From positions 682,001 through 746,000 of the forward strand of contig CABIZB010000001.1 of the NCBI GenBank assembly GCA_902363145.1: a stretch of 64,000 nucleotides of DNA. The letters are read 5' to 3'. This document shows, piece after piece, positions 58,496 through 64,000 of this stretch. The translations under genes and the position numbers were made by a program. Below the pieces are notes generated by a model. It was not told the origin of the DNA, did not search any database, and saw nothing but the letters and a program-made list of their open reading frames with translations. The DNA comes from Oscillospiraceae bacterium (lineage in GTDB: Bacteria > Bacillota > Clostridia > Oscillospirales > Ruminococcaceae). Positions within the stretch are counted from its first letter, which is position 1, and every line of letters begins with the position of its first letter.

Positions 58496-59681
58496 GGACA
58501 TAGCTGTTATAGGCATTGGAATGGACGGCGATAAAACTCTCACCGCCGAGGCAAAGGAAGCGATAGAAAGCGCAGAGCTTATAATAGGCGCAAGGCGCAT
58601 GGTCAAACCATTTGAACACCTTAACAGGCAGTTGTTTATTTCCTATGACCCGAAAGAGATAGCCGAGCGCATAAGGGCTTCGGAATTCACCAAAATCGCA
58701 GTGCTTATGTCAGGCGACTGCGGCTTTTACAGCGGCACGGAAAAGCTATTGCCGCTTATAGGTGACTGCCGTGTTATAAGCGGCATATCCTCCCCTGTTT
58801 ATTTTTTTGACAGGATAGGCATTCCATGGCAGGACTGCAAATTTGTGAGCCTTCACGGTGCGGAAGCCAATATTGTGCGGAATGTATTCTCAAATGAAAA
58901 GGTATTTTTTCTCCTTGGTGGGAAGGTTAAGGTATCGGAAATATGCCAAAGGCTGTGTGAATACAGTCTGAACGATACAGAGGTTTATATCGGTGAAGAC
59001 CTTGCGGCTGAAAATGAAAAGATATCCTCAGGCAGGGCTACTGACTTTACAGGATATGAAAATGCGAACCTTTGCGTAATGGTTGTCATAAACCATAATT
59101 ACGAGAGATTTACGCCTGTGGGGATATCCGATGACTGCTTTATCCGTGGGAAAATCCCCATGACCAAATCAGAGGTGCGTGCGGTTTGCATATCAAAGCT
59201 GGCGGCTGAGCGTGACGGCATCTGCTGGGATATTGGCTGCGGAACAGGCTCCGTTACGGTGGAGATGGCTTTGCAATGTGCTGACGGCAGGGTGTATGCG
59301 GTAGATAAGTCGCCCGAAGCGGAGGAGCTTACACGGCAGAATGCAATAAAGTTCGGGTGCGATAATATTTCCGTTTTTTGCGGTCAGGCAGAGGAAGAGG
59401 CATTAAGCTTTCCTGCTCCTCAAAGCGTTTTTATCGGCGGGTCGGGCGGAAAGCTCAGCGAGATAATGAACATTGTTCTCAGCAAAAATCCCTATGCCAA
59501 TATTGTTATAACCGCTGTGACCCTTGAAACGCTTAACAGAGCTGTTGAGATTTTTGCCAAAGCGAATATCCCCTGCGAAATATCGCAGATAGCCGTCACA
59601 CGGACACGAAAAGTTGGCAGCAGCACTATGCTGAACGCCGAAAATCCCATATTTATCATAAGCGGAGCGAGGCGGACATGA
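58488..59681 (+). CDS. cbiET: fused cobalt-precorrin-7 C5-methyltransferase / cobalt-precorrin-6B C15-methyltransferase CbiET
   Basis: 397 residues. The N-terminal ~205 residues are CbiE (IAVIGIGMDGDKTLTAEAKE, LIIGARRMVKPFEH, LMSGDCGFYSGTEKLL); the rest is CbiT, a class I methyltransferase with IPMTKSEVRAVCISKL, WDIGCGTGSVTVEMALQC and VFIGGSGGKLSEIMNI. Together they methylate C5 and C15 and decarboxylate the C12 side chain. The fusion (like CobL) is common. GTG 58488 is chosen because GGGGAGGTGCAGAA precedes it. Confidence 0.93.
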   Translation: MNKDIAVIGIGMDGDKTLTAEAKEAIESAELIIGARRMVKPFEHLNRQLFISYDPKEIAERIRASEFTKIAVLMSGDCGFYSGTEKLLPLIGDCRVISGISSPVYFFDRIGIPWQDCKFVSLHGAEANIVRNVFSNEKVFFLLGGKVKVSEICQRLCEYSLNDTEVYIGEDLAAENEKISSGRATDFTGYENANLCVMVVINHNYERFTPVGISDDCFIRGKIPMTKSEVRAVCISKLAAERDGICWDIGCGTGSVTVEMALQCADGRVYAVDKSPEAEELTRQNAIKFGCDNISVFCGQAEEEALSFPAPQSVFIGGSGGKLSEIMNIVLSKNPYANIVITAVTLETLNRAVEIFAKANIPCEISQIAVTRTRKVGSSTMLNAENPIFIISGARRT

Positions 59682-61033
59682 AAAGGATAATGATATCTGG
59701 CACGAACAGCGGCTGCGGAAAGACGACTGTTGTTTGCGCACTGCTGAAAGCTCTTTCGGAGCGCAGTATTAACGTTGGTGCGTTTAAGTGCGGCCCCGAT
59801 TACATTGACCCTATGTTTCACAGCAAGATAATCGGCACCAAGTCCTATAATCTTGACAGCTACTTCTGCCCCGCAGGCACGCTGAATTACCTGCTGAAGA
59901 AAAATTCGGCGGATATGAACATTATAGAGGGAGCTATGGGCTATTACGACGGCATTGGCGAAAGTCATTCTGCCTGCCGCACTGCCGTTGAAACGGGAAC
60001 GCCTGCGGTCATCGTCATCGACTGCAAGGGAATGGGCGCGTCAATGGGTGCGGTGATGAAAGGCTTTCTCACATTCCGCACGCCTAACAACATCGCTGGA
60101 TTTATCTTCAACCGTCTGCCTGAAAGCATGGAAAAGACTGCTGTGAGCCTTTGCGATGAAATGGGCGTGACATATTTCGGCAGGCTGCCTTTTTCAAAGG
60201 ATAATTCCATTGAAAGCAGGCATCTGGGGCTTGTTACGGCTGACGAGATAACGGGGCTTAAAGAAAAGCTGCTGCGGCTGTCTCAGCTGGCGGAAAAGTA
60301 CATACTTATCGACAAGCTCCTTGAAGCAGCCGAAAATGCTGTGGTTATGCCATGCACCGAGCCTGATATTCCAAAGAACATTGCTCGGAATGTAAGGATA
60401 GCCCTTGCATATGACAGTGCTTTCTGCTTTTATTATGCTGACAATATTTCTCTGCTTGAAGAGCTTGGCTGCGAGATAGTCCCCTTTTCGCCACTCAGTG
60501 ACAAGGCACTGCCCGAGAATATCGGCGGGCTTATCCTTGGCGGAGGATATCCCGAGCTTTATGCAGAAAAGCTTTCGGAAAACACTCCGCTTCTGCATGA
60601 GATAAAGGAGAGCATTTCAGGCGGACTGCCTGTTATTGCCGAATGCGGCGGATTTATGTACCTGAACGAGAGCATTGAAGATGTGAATGGTATCCGCCGC
60701 AAAATGGCTGGCGTTATAAACGGGCAGGCTTACAGGACTGACAGGCTCCAGCGCTTTGGCTATGTCAGCCTTATCGCCAAAAAAGACTGTATGCTCCTTG
60801 ACAAAGGAAGATCGGTCAGGGCACACGAGTTCCACTACTGGAACAGCACCGCCTGCGGAAGCGACCTGCACGCAAAGAAAGCAAGCAGCGGAGCTGAATA
60901 TGACTGCGCATATGCAGATGATAATATGTACGCAGGCTACCCACATCTGCATTTTTATGCGGACACCGAAATGGCGGTGCGTTTTGCAAAGAAATGCTGC
61001 GAATACAGCAAAAATAAGAGAGGTTTGGTATGA
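59678..61033 (+). CDS. cbiA: cobyrinate a,c-diamide synthase CbiA
   Basis: 451 residues. It amidates side chains a and c using glutamine and ATP. N-terminal P-loop ISGTNSGCGKTTVVCALLKA with KCGPDYIDPMFH and IEGAMGYYDGI; C-terminal glutamine amidotransferase with GGGYPELYAEKLSEN and nucleophile Cys in VIAECGGFMYLNES, His in HEFHYW. It overlaps cbiET by four bases and the binding-protein gene by four. Confidence 0.95.
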   Translation: MKRIMISGTNSGCGKTTVVCALLKALSERSINVGAFKCGPDYIDPMFHSKIIGTKSYNLDSYFCPAGTLNYLLKKNSADMNIIEGAMGYYDGIGESHSACRTAVETGTPAVIVIDCKGMGASMGAVMKGFLTFRTPNNIAGFIFNRLPESMEKTAVSLCDEMGVTYFGRLPFSKDNSIESRHLGLVTADEITGLKEKLLRLSQLAEKYILIDKLLEAAENAVVMPCTEPDIPKNIARNVRIALAYDSAFCFYYADNISLLEELGCEIVPFSPLSDKALPENIGGLILGGGYPELYAEKLSENTPLLHEIKESISGGLPVIAECGGFMYLNESIEDVNGIRRKMAGVINGQAYRTDRLQRFGYVSLIAKKDCMLLDKGRSVRAHEFHYWNSTACGSDLHAKKASSGAEYDCAYADDNMYAGYPHLHFYADTEMAVRFAKKCCEYSKNKRGLV

Positions 61034-61920
61034 AAAGAATAATTTGCCTTATGCTGACAGCTGTGCTTATCTTAACAGGCTGCTCAGCACCCAAAGCCGA
61101 CAGCTCATCCGAGGCTGCTAAGGCTTCGGAGCCGCAGAAGGTGGCTGCGTGTACGGGAAGCCTTGCGGAAATATGGCTTCTGGCAGGAGGAAAGCTGTCA
61201 TACGTAACGCAGGACGCTTATGACGAACACCAGTTTGAGGTGGCTGACGATGTGGTGTGCATCGGCGAAATGAAGTCTCCCTCCGTGGAAATGATAATAT
61301 CCGAGGGCGTTGACTTTGTTATAATGTCATCAAAAATAGCCGAGCACACAAAGCTCAAAGATACTCTGACAAATGCGGGCATTGATGTGTGCTACTACAG
61401 CGTTGAAAGCTTTGACGACTATCTTGGCGTTCTGAAAGAATTTACAGAGATCACAGGACGTGATGATCTGTATGAGCAGAACGGAACGAATATAAAGGCA
61501 ACTGTTGACAAGGTGGTAAGTGAAGCTAAGGAGCATGAGTCTCCCACAGTGCTGCTGCTGAGGGCATCTTCTCAAAAAGTCCATGCAAAGGGCGCTGACA
61601 CCACGGCAGGCGCAATGCTAAAAGACCTTAACTGCACAAACATTGCCGATACCGATGAATCCCTGCTGGATAACCTCAGCCTTGAAGAGATAATCAAGGA
61701 CGACCCCGATTTTATTTTCGTCACCACCATGGGAAAGGACGAGGACAAGGCGATACAGACCCTTAATGACACTCTTACATCAAGCCCCGCATGGTCAGAG
61801 CTTGATGCCGTAAAGAACGGCAGATTTTACATACTTCCGAAAGCGCTTTACCACTACAAGCCCAACGCAAAATGGGGCGAGGCCTACGAGAATTTAGCGG
61901 AGATACTGTATGGTGAATGA
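61030..61920 (+). CDS. cobalamin/siderophore-type ABC substrate-binding lipoprotein
   Basis: 296 residues. Signal peptide with lipobox LTGC (Cys18), a short Ser/Ala linker, then the two-lobed BtuF/FhuD-like fold: CTGSLAEIWLLAGGKLSYVT, SPSVEMIISEGVDFVIMSSK, and a C-terminal SSPAWSELDAVKNGRFYILP. With the next two genes it forms an importer. The place inside the cobalamin operon and under its riboswitch points to corrinoid or cobinamide uptake; a cobalt or iron complex is the alternative. Confidence 0.88.
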   Translation: MKRIICLMLTAVLILTGCSAPKADSSSEAAKASEPQKVAACTGSLAEIWLLAGGKLSYVTQDAYDEHQFEVADDVVCIGEMKSPSVEMIISEGVDFVIMSSKIAEHTKLKDTLTNAGIDVCYYSVESFDDYLGVLKEFTEITGRDDLYEQNGTNIKATVDKVVSEAKEHESPTVLLLRASSQKVHAKGADTTAGAMLKDLNCTNIADTDESLLDNLSLEEIIKDDPDFIFVTTMGKDEDKAIQTLNDTLTSSPAWSELDAVKNGRFYILPKALYHYKPNAKWGEAYENLAEILYGE

Positions 61921-62911
61921 TAAAAAACACCCCGCAGCAATCCTCCTGTGCTGTTTTTCGGCTCTGGCAGCAGCGGCGTTTATGGGCATTGCTTTCGGAG
62001 CGGTAAGCCTTTCGCCAAAAGAAGTGCTTGACGGCATAATGGACGGAGAAGCAACCGCCAACGGCAGGATAATCTACTGCGTAAGGCTCCCCCGTGTGCT
62101 TGGAGGCTTTCTGGCAGGGGCTGCTCTGGCCGTATCGGGCGCTGTTATACAGGCGGTTCTCGGCAATCCCCTTGCCTCGCCGAATATTATCGGCGTTAAC
62201 GCAGGCGCAGGCTTTGCGGTAGTTCTAAGTCTGGCGATATTTCCGACAACCTTTGGAGTAAGGTCGCTGGCAGCCTTTATCGGAGCGCTGGCGGCGGTGA
62301 TGCTGGTATATTTCATTGCCAGGAAAACCGGGGCATCAAAGATAACTCTTGTTCTTGCGGGAGTTGCCATTTCAAGCCTATTTAATGCGGGAACCGATAC
62401 TGTTACGACTTTTGTGACCGATACTCTTTCGGGTCTTTCTGATTTCAGGATAGGCGGACTTGAGGGTATTTCTCTTGGCGCACTTTCCCCTGCGTGGGTG
62501 CTGATAATTGCGGGCATAGCTGCCGTAATCCTATTGGGACACGATATAGACGTGCTTGCCCTTGGAGACAGCACTGCATTTACCCTTGGAATGAACGTGA
62601 AGCTGCTGAGATTTGTTCTGCTTACTCTTGCGGCGCTTCTGGCAGGAGCTGCGGTGAGCTTTTCGGGGCTTCTCGGTTTTATCGGGTTGATAATCCCGCA
62701 CATAGCCGAAAAGCTGACGGGAAGCAGTCACACGCTGAAAATACCTGTGTGCGCACTTATGGGGGCGGTTTTCACATCAATGTGCGACCTGCTGGCAAGG
62801 ACGCTTTTTGCTCCCCATGAGATAGCGCTGGGCATAGTTGTTTCATACATCGGCGTGCCTTTCTTTATCTATCTGCTTCTCAGAAAGAAGGGAGGAAAGC
62901 ACGGTGCTTGA
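61910..62911 (+). CDS. FecCD-family ABC permease (BtuC-like)
   Basis: 333 residues, about ten membrane helices. Motifs: IIYCVRLPRVLGGFLAGAAL, VSGAVIQAVLGNPLASPNII, GVNAGAGFAVVL and the ATPase-contact region SFSGLLGFIGLIIPHIAEKL. These are typical of BtuC/FhuB/FecCD permeases for corrinoids, haem and siderophores. It overlaps the lipoprotein gene by 11 bases and the ATPase gene by eight. Confidence 0.92.
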   Translation: MVNDKKHPAAILLCCFSALAAAAFMGIAFGAVSLSPKEVLDGIMDGEATANGRIIYCVRLPRVLGGFLAGAALAVSGAVIQAVLGNPLASPNIIGVNAGAGFAVVLSLAIFPTTFGVRSLAAFIGALAAVMLVYFIARKTGASKITLVLAGVAISSLFNAGTDTVTTFVTDTLSGLSDFRIGGLEGISLGALSPAWVLIIAGIAAVILLGHDIDVLALGDSTAFTLGMNVKLLRFVLLTLAALLAGAAVSFSGLLGFIGLIIPHIAEKLTGSSHTLKIPVCALMGAVFTSMCDLLARTLFAPHEIALGIVVSYIGVPFFIYLLLRKKGGKHGA

Positions 62912-63683
62912 AATGAAAAGCGTCAGCGGCGGATATGGCAGAAAGCAGGTGCTTTATAACATTGACGCTGCCTTTGAAAGCGGCAGGATAACTTCTATAA
63001 TCGGGAAAAACGGCTGCGGAAAAAGCACTCTTTTGCAGATGTGCTGCGGGCTGTTGACCCCATCTGAGGGCAGCATTATCATTGACGGCGTGAATATTGC
63101 AAGCATAAAGCACGCTGACCTTGCAAAGAAAATATCATATCTCTCCCAGTCACACTCAGCGGGAAGCATAACGGTGCGCTCGCTGGTCTCCCACGGGCGT
63201 TTTCCCTATCTTGGGTATCCGAGAAAATATTCTTCTGAGGATAAGCGAAAAATTGCCGATGCAATGGAGCTTGCAGAGGTGACGGATATTGCGGATAAGT
63301 ACGCAAACGAGCTTTCGGGCGGTCAGCTCCAAAGGGCATATATCGCCATGCTTCTGGCGCAGGATACGGATATCATGCTCCTTGATGAGCCTGCTACATA
63401 TCTTGATATGAGCAGTCAGCTGGAGCTTATGGAGCTGGCTGTGAAACTAAAAAATGCGGGAAAAACCATTGCTATGGTAGTTCACGACATAAACACTGCA
63501 CTGATATATTCCGACAATATCATTGCCATGGACAGCGGCAGGATAATCGAAACAGGCTCTCCACGGCACATATCCCAAAGTGAAGCCGTGCAGGATTCCC
63601 TTGGCATTGAGATAATATATGATGAAAATGTAAAGCAGTATTTTTTCAGAAAAGCTGCAAAGGAAGGAATGACCGTAAAATGA
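62904..63683 (+). CDS. FecE/BtuD-type ABC ATPase
   Basis: 259 residues. Walker A GKNGCGKSTLL near 33-43, Q-loop ISYLSQS, signature ELSGGQLQRAYIAMLLAQ, Walker B IMLLDEPATYLDMSSQ and H-loop VVHDINTAL. GTG 62904 has GGGAGGAAAGCACG upstream; longer frames start inside the permease gene. It completes the corrinoid-type importer and overlaps cbiK by four bases. Confidence 0.92.
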   Translation: MLEMKSVSGGYGRKQVLYNIDAAFESGRITSIIGKNGCGKSTLLQMCCGLLTPSEGSIIIDGVNIASIKHADLAKKISYLSQSHSAGSITVRSLVSHGRFPYLGYPRKYSSEDKRKIADAMELAEVTDIADKYANELSGGQLQRAYIAMLLAQDTDIMLLDEPATYLDMSSQLELMELAVKLKNAGKTIAMVVHDINTALIYSDNIIAMDSGRIIETGSPRHISQSEAVQDSLGIEIIYDENVKQYFFRKAAKEGMTVK

Positions 63684-64000
63684 AAAAAGCAATAATCGCT
63701 GCAAGCTTCGGCACTACCTATGAGCAGGCGGCAGAAAAGTCCATCTCAGCCGTGGAAGAAAAGCTGAGGCAGGAATTTAATGGCTTTGAAGTCCGCAGGG
63801 CTTACACCAGCCGAATGGTGATAGCTGCCCTTAAAAAGCGTGGCGAACAGATTGACACTGTTGAAGAAGCTCTTGAAAAGCTTGCAGATCAAGGCTATAC
63901 TCACGTGTATATCCAGCCCACACACATAATAAACGGCTTTGAATACAATAAGATCACTGCGGCGGCAGAAAAATATAAGGACAAATTCACCGTGCTTGAA
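63680..64000 (+). CDS. cbiK: sirohydrochlorin cobaltochelatase CbiK, N-terminal part (cut by window edge)
   Basis: 107 codons are visible. KKAIIAASFGTTYEQAAEKS is the CbiK start, and YIQPTHIINGFEYNKI carries the metal-site His of the HxxNGxEY motif. CbiK inserts cobalt into sirohydrochlorin, the first committed step of the anaerobic route. No signal peptide is present, so it is the cytoplasmic form. It is linked to the ATPase gene by an ATGA overlap, so it belongs to the same riboswitch-controlled transcript. Confidence 0.92.
   Translation, partial: MKKAIIAASFGTTYEQAAEKSISAVEEKLRQEFNGFEVRRAYTSRMVIAALKKRGEQIDTVEEALEKLADQGYTHVYIQPTHIINGFEYNKITAAAEKYKDKFTVLE

Noticed and set aside
1..64000. tRNA or rRNA genes
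   Set aside because: No cloverleaf with a GGTTCGAATCC-type arm or rRNA-like stretch was noticed by eye; a covariance search was not possible here.

Overview
The window looks like chromosome from an anaerobic Gram-positive gut or rumen Firmicute close to Ruminococcus. The basis is endospore genes (sigK, ylbJ, yqfC, yqfD, a spoIIID fragment), strong AGGAGG-type ribosome sites, TTGACA/TATAAT promoters, lipoproteins with Gram-positive lipoboxes, the anaerobic cobalamin pathway and gene content typical of that group. This placement is inference; no rRNA or tRNA gene was seen.

Layout. 1-4.6 kb: a minus-strand operon ruvC-ruvA-ruvB-glmM-methyltransferase-ABC ATPase (cut by the window edge). 4.8-12.5 kb: a small protein, sigK, a DUF368/PopT-type lipid carrier transporter, an EAL protein, a pentapeptide-repeat protein, ylbJ, and yqfC-yqfD. 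At 12.3-14 kb a large serine recombinase gene directly abuts, and overlaps out of frame, the C-terminal half of spoIIID. The spoIIID N-terminal half is not in the window, so this looks like one end of a sporulation-gene-interrupting element. 14-17.5 kb: a two-domain PPK2 kinase, and an IS5-type insertion sequence that itself carries a nested MITE. 17.5-22 kb: a paired siderophore-type ABC transporter with its AraC regulator. 22-32.5 kb: two hybrid sensor kinases, a response regulator, and a surface-protein operon of unknown function. 32.8-36 kb: carB. 36-44 kb: an orphan 651-residue protein, a decayed LacI gene, a GH13 glucosidase, a truncated TetR gene and a UvrA paralogue. 44-53 kb: a TPM-like membrane protein, a TAXI binding protein-GltS permease-small acidic protein operon, an alpha-galactosidase with a divergent AraC regulator, a second EAL protein and a decayed MacB-type ABC transporter. 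53-64 kb: a cobalamin riboswitch followed by cbiC-D-F-G-H-J-ET-A, a BtuFCD-type importer and cbiK, running off the right edge.

Mobile DNA. Four copies of a 161-bp MITE share terminal repeats and TNA target duplications with the IS. A second pair of elements (158 and 100 bp) has different ends but also TAA duplications. Two of the 161-bp MITEs sit exactly in the TAA stop codons of genes. The main points for follow-up are the split spoIIID/recombinase junction, the MITE/IS system, the TAXI-GltS transporter operon, the hairpin that joins a terminator to the sigK ribosome site, and the orphan proteins at 25.6-28.9 and 36.1-38.0 kb.
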